DNA of 64,000 bases from Chitinophaga pinensis (GTDB taxonomy: Bacteria > Bacteroidota > Bacteroidia > UKL13-3), in NCBI GenBank assembly GCA_945898275.1, contig CAMDHZ010000002.1, forward strand, positions 148,003 through 212,002, given 5' to 3'. Below, in pieces: positions 38,053 through 46,414 of this stretch. The position numbers were made by a program, and so were the translations under genes. Under the pieces are notes generated by a model. The model saw nothing but the letters and a program-made list of their open reading frames with translations, made no database searches and was not told the origin of the DNA. The number at the start of each line of letters is the position of its first letter. Position 1 is the stretch's first letter.

Positions 38053-38991
38053 TTAAGGTACAATAACTTTATTAATTACATGCACAACCCCATTTGTAGC
38101 TTGCAGGTCTGCAGTAATTACTGAGGCATCTGTGGTTTTTCCGCCACTTAATTTTACTCCAGAAGAGGTGTTAAATGTTAATTCCACAGCAGGATTTAAA
38201 CTAGTTACTTTTTGTCCGTTAAGAATTTGATTAGCTCTCACTTGACTTCCCAACACATGTGCTGTTAAAATTGGGGTTAATTGCGCTTTTGTAGTAGCAT
38301 TTAAGTCGAAGTTGATATCTTTAAAAGCTTGATCAACTGGTGCAAAAGCTGTGATGTTTTTAGTTTCTTTAAGTGTAGTTACTAATTCTGCTTTTACAAC
38401 TGCTGCTACCAGAGAGGAAAATAAAGGGTCATTTATTGCGATGTCTACCACAGTTGGTGGTGTTAATACAGCATCAATAACGTGAAGCACACCGTTGCTT
38501 GCATCAACATCAGCTGTAATTACATTTATTGTACCATTTAATTTTACTGGAGCAATACCAATTTTCAACGAAACGCCATTTTCACCAATTTTATAAAGTG
38601 TAGACGCGTAAGAATTTGTAAGCTGAGTAGACTTTACTTCTGAACCCAAAACATGGTACAATAAAGTAGATTTCAAATTCTCAAGATCGGCACCTTGAAG
38701 TGTACTGATAACTTGCTCAGTTATGCTAAGTTTTCTAAAAGCCTCATTTTTTGGTGCAAAAACTGTGAAGTTTCCTGTACCATTTAAAGTTGCTGTTAAA
38801 CCTGTTTTATTCAAAGCAGCTACTAAGATTGAAAATGAAGTGTCGGCACTTGCAATCCCAGCAATTGTTTTTTGAGCTGGTGCAGGGGTTTCATTTTTGT
38901 CATCTTCTTTTGTACATGCTGCAAACAAAAGTGCAAAGGCTACCAATGCACTTACTAATAGACCATTTTTTTTCATTTTTATTTTTTTCAT
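38053..38991 (-). CDS. Fasciclin (FAS1) lipoprotein with two FAS1 domains
   Basis: About 312 residues; a second ATG five codons in (38976) begins an equally good signal. Lipoprotein signal VAFALLFAACTKEDD, Cys near residue 26. Two FAS1 domains follow, about 40-175 (FSILVAALNKTGLTATLNGTGNFTVFAPKNEAF ... LLYHVLGSEV ... GVLHVIDAVLTPP) and 180-312 (FSSLVAAVVKAELVTTLKETKNITAFAPVDQAF ... LTAHVLGSQV ... NGVVHVINKVIVP). Each has the H1 and H2 box patterns. FAS1 proteins mediate adhesion or extracellular-matrix attachment; membrane-anchored here. Single gene unit. Confidence 0.9.
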   Translation of the reverse strand: MKKIKMKKNGLLVSALVAFALLFAACTKEDDKNETPAPAQKTIAGIASADTSFSILVAALNKTGLTATLNGTGNFTVFAPKNEAFRKLSITEQVISTLQGADLENLKSTLLYHVLGSEVKSTQLTNSYASTLYKIGENGVSLKIGIAPVKLNGTINVITADVDASNGVLHVIDAVLTPPTVVDIAINDPLFSSLVAAVVKAELVTTLKETKNITAFAPVDQAFKDINFDLNATTKAQLTPILTAHVLGSQVRANQILNGQKVTSLNPAVELTFNTSSGVKLSGGKTTDASVITADLQATNGVVHVINKVIVP

Positions 38992-39183
38992 AAATTGTTC
39001 GTTATAGACATTTGATGTTTTTGATAGTTGTCTAGAAACTGAAGAAAAAACTTATTTAACCTGATAACTAGGTTAGAAAAAATAATTAAAAACAATTTTG
39101 CAAATGCTTTGAACAATGCGACTTATAAATTGTTTGTAATAATTTGGTCTAGATTTTAGAAATTTGGATAGAACAAATAAGCC

Positions 39184-39708
39184 ATGAACATTTTCAGTAA
39201 ATTATTATTTTTTTTCTATGTATTTGGGTTATTATTTTGCAGCTGCGGAAAGCAGTATTATTATCTTAATAAGGTAAGGGCTAATCCAAACAAGGGAACC
39301 TTTACTTTACAAATTGATAATTATGCCCCAAAACAAATTTATCCGGCTTTTGAAGCAGAAATAAAGGATGCAGCCATAAAAAAACTTATAAGATTAGGAC
39401 ACGCCTATAAGCCTAACAATCCACAGTATGTAATTTCATTGAGTGTAATGGTTGATTCTGTTGAAAGTATTGGCACGGCTTATATTGGTGGTATGTTTGT
39501 TGGCAGATCAATAGCTACAGGGACCTATCGAAATTATTCTGTTAATAGCAGAGGCATATATTTAAAAGCAAGTGCAGAATTCTTTAAAACTAAAGCAAGT
39601 GTTTGGGAGATGGAGTATGATTTATATTACTTTGCACAACCCTACAGAGATATCAGAAGAACGCGTGGCGTGGTTAGGTATATGATGGGTAAATTTAAAC
39701 ATAAATAG
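39184..39708 (+). CDS. Small lipoprotein, unknown function
   Basis: A 174-residue protein. Lipoprotein signal YVFGLLFCSCGKQYYY with a Cys near residue 21. The remainder has beta-strand character (FTLQIDNYAPKQIYPAFEAEIKDAAIKKLIRLGHAY, YVISLSVMVDSVESIGT). The pattern resembles small DUF4136-like lipoproteins but the match is weak. It ends one base before the bestrophin gene, so the two are probably co-transcribed. Confidence 0.6.
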   Translation: MNIFSKLLFFFYVFGLLFCSCGKQYYYLNKVRANPNKGTFTLQIDNYAPKQIYPAFEAEIKDAAIKKLIRLGHAYKPNNPQYVISLSVMVDSVESIGTAYIGGMFVGRSIATGTYRNYSVNSRGIYLKASAEFFKTKASVWEMEYDLYYFAQPYRDIRRTRGVVRYMMGKFKHK

Positions 39709-39709
39709 C

Positions 39710-40552
39710 ATGGTTCAATATAACCCCAAAGAATGGTTTGGTTTAATATTTAGGTTTCATAAAAGCGATACCTTTCGGCAACTATTTTGGGTGATGGTTT
39801 GTGTAGCTTTGTATTCATTTATACTGGCTTATTTAGAAATTGAGGTACTTTCTCTAAACTTTAAGTCCAATCCTGCTTTGCACAGCATATTGGGATTTGT
39901 GTTGTCGATATTATTGGTTTTTAGAACAAATACAGCCTACGACAGATGGTGGGAAGGTAGAAGACATTGGGGCGCCTTAACCAATTACTCTAGGTCTTTG
40001 GCTATAAAAATCAAAAGTATGCTACCCAATAAGGATGATAAATATAAGCAATTGATGTATTGGATAGGAATCTATCCGCAAGTTTTGGCAGCGCATTTAA
40101 GAAATAATAAGTTTGAAGGATTTCAAATTCCTACCAATGTTCATCAGCCAAATTTTGTTTACCATCAATTGGTTAGCGGTTTGAACCAAATGAAGCAAGA
40201 GGGTAAACTGAATGATTTACAATTGCTTCAACTCAACATAGAGCTTTTGTGTTATCCAGAGGTTTGTGGGGCTTGTGAAAGAATTAAGAATACGCCAATT
40301 CCTTTTAGTTATAGCATGTTTTTAAAAAAGTTTATCTTTATCTATATTATAACAATGCCTTATGGTTTCATCAAGGAGTTTGAGTATGGAATTGTGTTGG
40401 TTGTAACATTTGTGCTTTATGTTTTAGGAAGTTTAGAGTTGGTAGCAGAGGAAATAGAAAACCCATTTGGTACAGATGCCAATGATTTGAATTTGGATGA
40501 AATGGCGAGAAATATTCAATTAAATGTAGAAGAAATTGAACAATCTTTTTAA
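39710..40552 (+). CDS. Bestrophin family anion channel (UPF0187)
   Basis: A 280-residue protein. The family signature FRTNTAYDRWWEGRRHWGALTNYSR lies near residues 73-97, and the C-terminal EEIENPFGTDANDLNLDEM near 250-268 matches the conserved bestrophin end. TM segments lie at about 25-45, 55-75, 205-225 and 225-245. Bacterial bestrophins are pentameric channels in the inner membrane. It carries the dispersed motif at 40178. The AlkB gene overlaps its end by 17 bases. Confidence 0.88.
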   Translation: MVQYNPKEWFGLIFRFHKSDTFRQLFWVMVCVALYSFILAYLEIEVLSLNFKSNPALHSILGFVLSILLVFRTNTAYDRWWEGRRHWGALTNYSRSLAIKIKSMLPNKDDKYKQLMYWIGIYPQVLAAHLRNNKFEGFQIPTNVHQPNFVYHQLVSGLNQMKQEGKLNDLQLLQLNIELLCYPEVCGACERIKNTPIPFSYSMFLKKFIFIYIITMPYGFIKEFEYGIVLVVTFVLYVLGSLELVAEEIENPFGTDANDLNLDEMARNIQLNVEEIEQSF

Positions 40553-41141
40553 TCAAAATCAACCCAATATTTTACCCTGCGACGGTGAGCTTTATTTAAT
40601 TGAAAACTTTTTTTCCTCAATTGAATCTAAGCAAATTTACACGACATTACTTGAGGAAATAGATTGGCAACAATACCAAATAAAAATGTTTGGTAAAATG
40701 ATTAACCAACCTCGGCTAACAGCTTGGTATGGAGAAGAAAATATAGCTTATAGTTATTCTGGTTTGAGCCTAAATGCCTTGCCTTTTACTCCTTTATTAG
40801 AGAATTTAAGAACCAAAATTGAAGAGAATTTTCAAGCAAGTTTTAACAGCGTATTACTGAATTTATATAGAAATGAAAAGGACAGCATGGGTTGGCATGC
40901 CGATGATGAAAAAGAATTAGGCAGTTCCCCTATTATTGCATCACTCAGTTTTGGTTCAACCCGAAAATTCTTACTAAAACATAAACAAGATAAAGCACTT
41001 AAATTGGGGATAAATCTTACACCCGGTAGTTTAGTGTTAATGAAAGGAACGATGCAACATCATTGGCTACATGCTATCCCAAAAACAACGATAAATTGTG
41101 ATTCAAGAATAAATCTGACCTACAGAAAAATACTGTTTTAA
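40536..41141 (+). CDS. AlkB-like 2-oxoglutarate/Fe(II) oxygenase
   Basis: A 201-residue protein with a TTG start at 40536, overlapping bestrophin by 17 bases; the next ATG is near residue 50, after conserved sequence, so the TTG is favoured. The iron ligands are HAD in MGWHADDEKELG and His in QHHWLHAIPK; the 2OG-binding Arg is in SRINLTYR. The substrate loop PRLTAWYG is typical of AlkB/ALKBH2-3 proteins. Expected role: oxidative repair of alkylated bases in DNA or RNA. All key residues are present. Confidence 0.85.
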   Translation: MNNLFNQNQPNILPCDGELYLIENFFSSIESKQIYTTLLEEIDWQQYQIKMFGKMINQPRLTAWYGEENIAYSYSGLSLNALPFTPLLENLRTKIEENFQASFNSVLLNLYRNEKDSMGWHADDEKELGSSPIIASLSFGSTRKFLLKHKQDKALKLGINLTPGSLVLMKGTMQHHWLHAIPKTTINCDSRINLTYRKILF

Positions 41142-41240
41142 TCGTCATGCCTAATATACTTTGGCGTCCAGCCAATGTCTTTCTTATTTATTCGACTATG
41201 CCACTTTGTATTATTTGTTTATTTTCATAATATTGAATCG

Positions 41241-41831
41241 ATGGATTATAACAAGGCCAGCGAATTTATTATAAACAAGGTAAAAAGTGATTTGCCTGAA
41301 TTTCTAAAATACCATAGTTACCATCATGTGATGGATGTGCTAGAAGCTGCCATTAATCTTGCTAAATCAGAAGGTCTATCCGATTACGAATGTCTTTTGC
41401 TTAAAACAGCTGTTTTGTATCATGATGCTGGCTTTATTAAACAAGCTAATGAACATGAAAATGTTGGATGTGAAATTGCGCAAGAAACCTTACCGCAGTT
41501 TGATTATTCAGAAGAAGAAATTACCAGAATTTGTGGGATGATTATGGCCACAAAAATCCCTCAAACCCCCCATAATTTGCTTGAACAAATTATATGTGAT
41601 GCCGACCTTGATTACCTTGGAAGAGATGATTTTTGGAAAATTGGAAATAACCTTTACCAAGAATTGAAGATTTATGGGGTTTTAAATAATGAAAAAGATT
41701 GGAATAGATTACAGCTTAAATTCCTTACTTCGCATAACTATTTTACCAAAACTGCTATTCAGCTTAGACAAGAAAAAAAGAACAACCACGTAGAAAAAAT
41801 AAAACTAATTGTTTCATCTTACCAAGAATAA
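41241..41831 (+). CDS. HD domain phosphohydrolase
   Basis: Start taken at ATG 41241 (MDYNKASEFI), since the 22 residues upstream read as unrelated hydrophobic sequence. About 196 residues. The metal-binding pattern of HD proteins is YHSYHH near 25, LYHDAGF near 60, HEN near 70 and CDADLDYLG near 115. Substrate unknown; such proteins act on nucleotides or cyclic nucleotides. Followed after seven bases by the UspA-like gene, probably co-transcribed. Confidence 0.75.
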   Translation: MDYNKASEFIINKVKSDLPEFLKYHSYHHVMDVLEAAINLAKSEGLSDYECLLLKTAVLYHDAGFIKQANEHENVGCEIAQETLPQFDYSEEEITRICGMIMATKIPQTPHNLLEQIICDADLDYLGRDDFWKIGNNLYQELKIYGVLNNEKDWNRLQLKFLTSHNYFTKTAIQLRQEKKNNHVEKIKLIVSSYQE

Positions 41832-41838
41832 AAATAAA

Positions 41839-42663
41839 ATGACTAAACCAGTTATCCTCGTTCCTACGGATTTTACTCCAATAGGCGAAAGTGCAACCAA
41901 TTATGCACAACAATTGGCAAAAATACTTCACGCCAGTGTTACAATGTTCCATGTAGTAAGTAAAGACAAAGAACTTCCTATGGCAGAAGCTGCCCTACAA
42001 ACCATTGCTTCTAACTTATCAACCAGTGGAGTAGAGGCAAACACTCATGTTGCTGTTGGAAATATTTTTGATGATATTGGTGAAGTGGCAAAAACCTTAG
42101 ATGCAAAACTAATTGTAATGGGTACACATGGCGTTAAAGGCATGCAACATATCATGGGTTCCAAGGCCCTAAAAGTTATTACAAATAGTGATGTTCCATT
42201 TATTGTGGTTCAAAATAAACCCTTGAAACCCGAAGGATTTAAAACCATTGTGATTCCTCTTAATTTTCAACAAGAGGTGAAACAAAGCATTAAATACGCA
42301 TGGGAGATTGGTAAGTATTTCAACGCAAAAATTCATATTGTTTACCTAAAAGAAAAAGATCCTTTTATTGCTGCTAAAATTGAAAGAAACATACCTTACG
42401 CACAAGAGTTATTAGAGGAAAACGGCGTTAGCTACGAAATCACTGGAATTGAAAAAAATAACTTCGAAAAAGACCTATGCCAATTCTCCGAAAAAGAGAA
42501 TGCGGATTTAATTACAATTATTAATAACCAAGAGAACATTTTTACCTATTTCGGCGGTTCATTTGAGCAATCGGTTATAGGAAATGAGCAGGAAATTCCT
42601 GTGCTTGTTATCAACGCAATACATTTAAAAGCAGCCTACAGTTTTAGTATTTATTTCGGTTAA
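41839..42663 (+). CDS. Universal stress protein with two Usp domains
   Basis: ATG 41839 is chosen over in-frame 41809 because VILVPTDFTP, the Usp first strand, follows directly. About 274 residues. The first domain has the nucleotide-binding pattern (PTDFTPIGESATNYAQQLA ... IVMGTHGVKGMQHIMGSKALKVI). The second is divergent (FKTIVIPLNFQQEVKQSIKYAWEIGKYF ... GGSFEQSVIG), probably non-nucleotide-binding. Cytoplasmic stress-related role by family. Confidence 0.85.
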   Translation: MTKPVILVPTDFTPIGESATNYAQQLAKILHASVTMFHVVSKDKELPMAEAALQTIASNLSTSGVEANTHVAVGNIFDDIGEVAKTLDAKLIVMGTHGVKGMQHIMGSKALKVITNSDVPFIVVQNKPLKPEGFKTIVIPLNFQQEVKQSIKYAWEIGKYFNAKIHIVYLKEKDPFIAAKIERNIPYAQELLEENGVSYEITGIEKNNFEKDLCQFSEKENADLITIINNQENIFTYFGGSFEQSVIGNEQEIPVLVINAIHLKAAYSFSIYFG

Positions 42664-42727
42664 AATTTTTAATTTTTTAGTTGGTCAATAACTATTTTTT
42701 TAAAAATATCTTTTCATGTAACACTTT

Positions 42728-42735
42728 TATCTTTG
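42728..42735 (+). promoter_or_regulatory. Candidate -7 element for the sigma factor gene
   Basis: TATCTTTG matches TAnnTTTG exactly, 29 bases before the proposed CTG start at 42765. No -33 element is recognised. Confidence 0.4.
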
Positions 42736-42764
42736 TAGTAGTCTTCATTTAAATCACCAGAAAG

Positions 42765-43322
42765 CTGACGGACTACGACCTTATTAATGCTTGCCTCAAA
42801 AATAATCCTAAAGCCGAAAAACTGCTTTGGGATCGCTATGCCCCAAAATTATTAGGAATTTGTATGCGTCATTGCCGTAATCAAACTGAGGCGGAAGAAG
42901 TATTGCAAGAAAGCTTTATTAAGATTTTTAGTAAGCTCAGTGATTTTAAAAATCAAGGGTCATTTGAAGGATGGATGAGAAGGATTACTGTTAACACGGC
43001 CCTTACATACCTTAGACTTACCCATAAATTTACCTTAGAAACCGATACAGAGGCCGCTATTTATTTGAGTGAGCATGCTTATGAGCCACTAGAAAATATT
43101 CAGGTAAAGGAATTATTAAACACCATTCAAACGCTGCCAGAAAATTACAAAGTAGTACTCAATTTGTATTGTATTGATGGCTATTCCCACCCAGAAATTG
43201 CAGCCCAATTAGGAATCTCAGAAGCGGCTTCACGAGTTCATTTACATAGGGCAAAGCAGTTGTTATCACAAAAATTAGGACTAAAAAGAAAGGAGAATCT
43301 GGCATATGAACACCAAGGATAA
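42765..43322 (+). CDS. ECF-type RNA polymerase sigma factor, apparent CTG start
   Basis: The first ATG (42864) lies inside sigma region 2. Upstream in the same frame the sequence LTDYDLINACLKNNPKAEKL, then LWDRYAPKLLGIC, is clearly the missing start of region 2. It is bounded by an in-frame TAA at about 42753 with no ATG, GTG or TTG between, so CTG 42765 (reading (M)TDYDLI) is the best start. About 185 residues. Region 2 (EAEEVLQESFIKIFSKLSDFKNQGSFEGWMRRI) and region 4 (LPENYKVVLNLYCIDGYSHPEIAAQLGISEAASRVHLHRAKQLL) are intact. Its 3' end overlaps by 17 bases the membrane protein that is probably its regulator. Confidence 0.82.
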   Translation: MTDYDLINACLKNNPKAEKLLWDRYAPKLLGICMRHCRNQTEAEEVLQESFIKIFSKLSDFKNQGSFEGWMRRITVNTALTYLRLTHKFTLETDTEAAIYLSEHAYEPLENIQVKELLNTIQTLPENYKVVLNLYCIDGYSHPEIAAQLGISEAASRVHLHRAKQLLSQKLGLKRKENLAYEHQG

Positions 43323-44583
43323 AGACGCTCTAGATCAGCAACTATTCGATAGCTTGCATACCTTTGAAAGCACACCAAATGATAAGTTGTTTGAAAGCAT
43401 GCAAACTCAACGCAACAATAAGAAAAGGAAAATGGTCTTTGCTTGGTTTTGGCTTTTACCAGTTGCTGCTGCAAGTATTTTAGCATTTAGTTATTGGTTT
43501 CGGTTTGAACCAACCTTAGCGCCCCAAAAACAAGTAGGAAATAAGCTTGCTGATAAAGCACCTTTAAATACACCTGAAAAGAAACTTACTTCTAAAAAGC
43601 ACCACCATAAAAATTCAAATAAAGCCTCAAAGAATTTCACGAGTCAAAGTTTGGTTCAAACCGAAAAAAAAGAGCACCGGAAAATTAGAAAATTAACACC
43701 AAGAAAAGCTCTTAAAGAACCAATGAGCACTGCGGAACAAAAGGGCCAGCAAGCGCTACCTATAATTGAGAATGTTAATCCCACTGCTTTTAATTCAACA
43801 GGGTTTTCTAATCTATTTAATGATTCCCTGAACTTTGCAGATACAATTAGGGCATCGGTTTGCGAAAACATTGAAATTCCAGCTGATAAATTGGGTTTAA
43901 TTAATGTACAAAGTGATAAGCCTAATAAGCAATGGTGGCTAGCTGCTAATTATCTGCAGTTATTTGGAAAAGGTGTGTTAAGTAATAATGAGGAGAGCTT
44001 TTTACAAATAACAGATAAACCATCAAGTAACTCTGCACAAGCTGCTTATGGCTTGAATCTTTTGCTGGGAAAGCGAATTTACAAGAATTTTTGGCTCTGG
44101 ACGGGCTTGCAATATCAACGTACCATTTTTACTGACATGCGCTTATATACTGACTATACGGAAGGAAATATTAATGCAAGTGGGGATGAGATGTTTTATC
44201 ATAAGCAATACTTTGATTTAAATTATACAACAGCCACTTTACCGCTTGGAATAACTTACTTGAAGCAACTGAATAAATGGCAATTAAAAATGGATGTTGC
44301 TGCTCAATTTAACTATCTTTTAGCTACCTCTTCTATGCGCTATGATCCTATAAGTAAAGCCATTGAATCGCCTATTAATGCCGCAAATCAAGATAGATTT
44401 AATAGAAAAATGTTTGGCCTTACAAGCACGGCATCGGCAGGATACAGCATTCGAAAAAATCTTTGGATGAATGCAGGTTTAGGGGCAATTGGTTACCGCA
44501 GAAGTTATTTAAATCCAAGTGTATACAATAAGAAACCAAGCGCCAATTTTGTCATACAAATGGGATTACAATATTATTTTTAA
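43306..44583 (+). CDS. Putative anti-sigma partner: single-TM protein with C-terminal beta-barrel-like domain
   Basis: A 425-residue protein overlapping the sigma gene. A cytoplasmic N-terminus of about 42 residues is followed by one TM segment (VFAWFWLLPVAAASILAFSYWF, about 43-64), a basic Lys/His-rich linker (to about 150) and a C-terminal domain of about 220 residues with amphipathic beta strands (AAYGLNLLLGKRIYKNFWLWTGLQYQ, ATLPLGITYLKQL, WMNAGLGAIGYRRSY) ending in aromatic LQYYF. The position after an ECF factor and the TM topology suggest an anti-sigma role; no zinc or anti-sigma domain signature is seen. Two copies of the dispersed motif (43502, 43653) lie here. Confidence 0.65.
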   Translation: MNTKDKDALDQQLFDSLHTFESTPNDKLFESMQTQRNNKKRKMVFAWFWLLPVAAASILAFSYWFRFEPTLAPQKQVGNKLADKAPLNTPEKKLTSKKHHHKNSNKASKNFTSQSLVQTEKKEHRKIRKLTPRKALKEPMSTAEQKGQQALPIIENVNPTAFNSTGFSNLFNDSLNFADTIRASVCENIEIPADKLGLINVQSDKPNKQWWLAANYLQLFGKGVLSNNEESFLQITDKPSSNSAQAAYGLNLLLGKRIYKNFWLWTGLQYQRTIFTDMRLYTDYTEGNINASGDEMFYHKQYFDLNYTTATLPLGITYLKQLNKWQLKMDVAAQFNYLLATSSMRYDPISKAIESPINAANQDRFNRKMFGLTSTASAGYSIRKNLWMNAGLGAIGYRRSYLNPSVYNKKPSANFVIQMGLQYYF

Positions 44584-44638
44584 ACTTTGTAACATGCGAG
44601 TCATTTAGATAGTCTTTGGTATATAATCATTAATAGCT

Positions 44639-45370
44639 ATGCAAAAATTAAACAACCTGGCAGCCATGTTTGCCATTTCAATTTTAGTAGGATTTGTATC
44701 TTGTAAGAAATTAGAAGAAGGAAAGGGCAGTGGTGGCGGCTATTCCAAAGATTGCAATCTTTCAGGCACCTTAATCAAAACAGATTATAGTAGAAGTGTT
44801 TTAAACAATTTATGGATACAGGGTGGCAACGGAGAGATTTACCAAGCCTGCGCCAATGACATAATTAACTTTACGGCAGAAAGTTATACCGAAGGACAAA
44901 AAGTAGTATTTGGCACAAGAGCGCTAAAGTCAAATGAAACTTGCGAAAGTATTTTTATTGAATGCCCAAATGGAATGATTATGCCTACCCAAAAGGTTGG
45001 TATTACTTGTATTAATAAGGTTTCTGGCAAGTGTAGCAAAAGTTTAATCAATAGTCCGTCTTTAGATAAAGAGCAAACAGTAAGCATAGAAAACGTATGG
45101 CAAGAAGGAAACAATTTAAAGTTATTAGTGGCATTTAGTGGCTGTAATTTTGATGCTTCACCCATTAATTTACATTGGGATGGGAATCTAAAGGAGAGCA
45201 TGCCTATGCAGATAGAATTTGCATTAGGAAATATGCCAGCGCCACAGATGTGTTTGGCCTATTTTACAGATACGCTTTGTTATGATATAAGTAGTTTAAA
45301 AGCGCATGGCAATCAATATATCCTGCAAGTAAAGGGTTATAAAAAAGGACAAATTCCAATTAAGTTTTAA
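44639..45370 (+). CDS. Lipoprotein, unknown function
   Basis: A 243-residue protein with lipoprotein signal (ILVGFVSCKKLEEG, Cys near 22) and a Gly/Ser-rich linker. The rest is beta-rich with several cysteines (DCNLSG, NACANDI-like, CESIFIECPNG, GITCINKVSGKC) that may form disulfides. No family recognised. It ends at 45370, directly abutting the convergent lipoprotein gene with no spacer; a GC-rich hairpin lies 60 bases inside that gene. Confidence 0.6.
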   Translation: MQKLNNLAAMFAISILVGFVSCKKLEEGKGSGGGYSKDCNLSGTLIKTDYSRSVLNNLWIQGGNGEIYQACANDIINFTAESYTEGQKVVFGTRALKSNETCESIFIECPNGMIMPTQKVGITCINKVSGKCSKSLINSPSLDKEQTVSIENVWQEGNNLKLLVAFSGCNFDASPINLHWDGNLKESMPMQIEFALGNMPAPQMCLAYFTDTLCYDISSLKAHGNQYILQVKGYKKGQIPIKF

Positions 45371-45862
45371 TTAGGGTGTAGCTGTGATATGCAGTTGTGT
45401 GCCCAGATTTCGTACATAATACTGTCTAAGGCCCCGCTTTGCGGGGCCTTCTATTTGCGAACCATTGCTGGCCACAAACCTAGACCCGCAACAACTTGTA
45501 AAATTACTGCCTTTAAATTGTCCGCATTTAAAAAAAATACCTGAGGCTTCAACACTTACATAACTGCAACTACTATCTACATTCACTGGGCAAGATCTGT
45601 CGAAGGCAACATATTTTTCCTGCCCTTCAAAGCCAGTATTATATATAATTATCCCGCGCTGTCTGTACCCTTGGTTCAACTCATAAGCATAGCCATTGGT
45701 AAATTGTAAATCTGCATAGCTTGGCAAATTTAAGTTCACATAAAAATCTACATTAACAGGCGGAAAAAAATCGCCTTGTTGGTTTCTGCTTTCATCCTTA
45801 CGACAACCAGCAAAAACCAGCGTTGCTAAACAAAAAACTAGAATGATTCTCATTACCTTCAT
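45371..45862 (-). CDS. Lipoprotein with cysteine-rich C-terminal half
   Basis: A 163-residue protein with lipoprotein signal LVFAGCRKDE. The C-terminal half carries DRSCPVNVDSSCSYVSVEASGIFFKCGQFKGSNFTSCCGSRF, a pattern reminiscent of Rieske-like domains although the His ligands are not obvious. It ends LHITATP. Part of a minus-strand run of lipoprotein and barrel genes (45.4-47.9 kb). Contains the GC hairpin 45429-45449 within its codons for GPAKRG. Confidence 0.6.
   Translation of the reverse strand: MKVMRIILVFCLATLVFAGCRKDESRNQQGDFFPPVNVDFYVNLNLPSYADLQFTNGYAYELNQGYRQRGIIIYNTGFEGQEKYVAFDRSCPVNVDSSCSYVSVEASGIFFKCGQFKGSNFTSCCGSRFVASNGSQIEGPAKRGLRQYYVRNLGTQLHITATP
45429..45449. terminator. GC-rich perfect hairpin inside a gene, possible terminator for the opposite strand
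   Basis: AGGCCCCGC-TTT-GCGGGGCCT, a perfect nine-bp stem with a three-base loop, followed on the plus strand by TCTATTTG. It sits about 60 bases past the stop of the plus-strand lipoprotein gene, inside the convergent gene. Confidence 0.5.
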
Positions 45863-45907
45863 GCCTCAAAGATAACTGATTTAACGCTGAGATGATTACA
45901 TCAATAC

Positions 45908-46414
45908 TTATAAACCTGAATTGGGAATTTCCTCAAGTTCTAGTACTTCTTTATAATAGTTTTTGCCATCAGAAAACACACCAATTAAAACAAGTTTTTT
46001 ACCTCGCTTATCTACAGTATAAGTAACCCTTCGCACAAAATCTGTACCTGTTGGAATCGTAAAAAAGCTAAAAGATTTAGCCTCTTTCCAATCGGCATAC
46101 CATAAAATACCAGCCCCAGAACTTGTTAACTTTTGAAACGAATTGCCCCAAGAAACAGGATATGCTTTAACTTTAAAATCTATTTGGTTATAGGTGTCGC
46201 TGCTATTATCCCAAAAAATAATGGAACCTAAAGTATCTAGGTCATAAATGGTTTTATTAAAATCGCCCGATACCGAATCTTGCTTTATCCATTGGTATCG
46301 GCTAATTTTTCTAGGTCCGCTAAAGTTTTGTCTTAAACCATTTTCAGTTTTGCAGGCGCCAAGTGTTACTAAAACAATTAAAAGGGCGGTTTGAACCAAG
46401 CGATTAATCTTCAT
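45908..46414 (-). CDS. Lipoprotein, unknown function
   Basis: A 168-residue protein with lipoprotein signal LIVLVTLGACKTENG. The mature part alternates short strands (RKISRYQWIKQDSVSGDF, GAGILWYADWKEAKSFSFFTIPTG, RVTYTVDKRGKKLVLIGVF). I do not recognise a family. It overlaps the upstream barrel gene by 11 bases and lies 45 bases from the next lipoprotein gene, so an operon is likely. Contains the dispersed motif at 46388, in the signal-peptide coding part. Confidence 0.6.
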   Translation of the reverse strand: MKINRLVQTALLIVLVTLGACKTENGLRQNFSGPRKISRYQWIKQDSVSGDFNKTIYDLDTLGSIIFWDNSSDTYNQIDFKVKAYPVSWGNSFQKLTSSGAGILWYADWKEAKSFSFFTIPTGTDFVRRVTYTVDKRGKKLVLIGVFSDGKNYYKEVLELEEIPNSGL

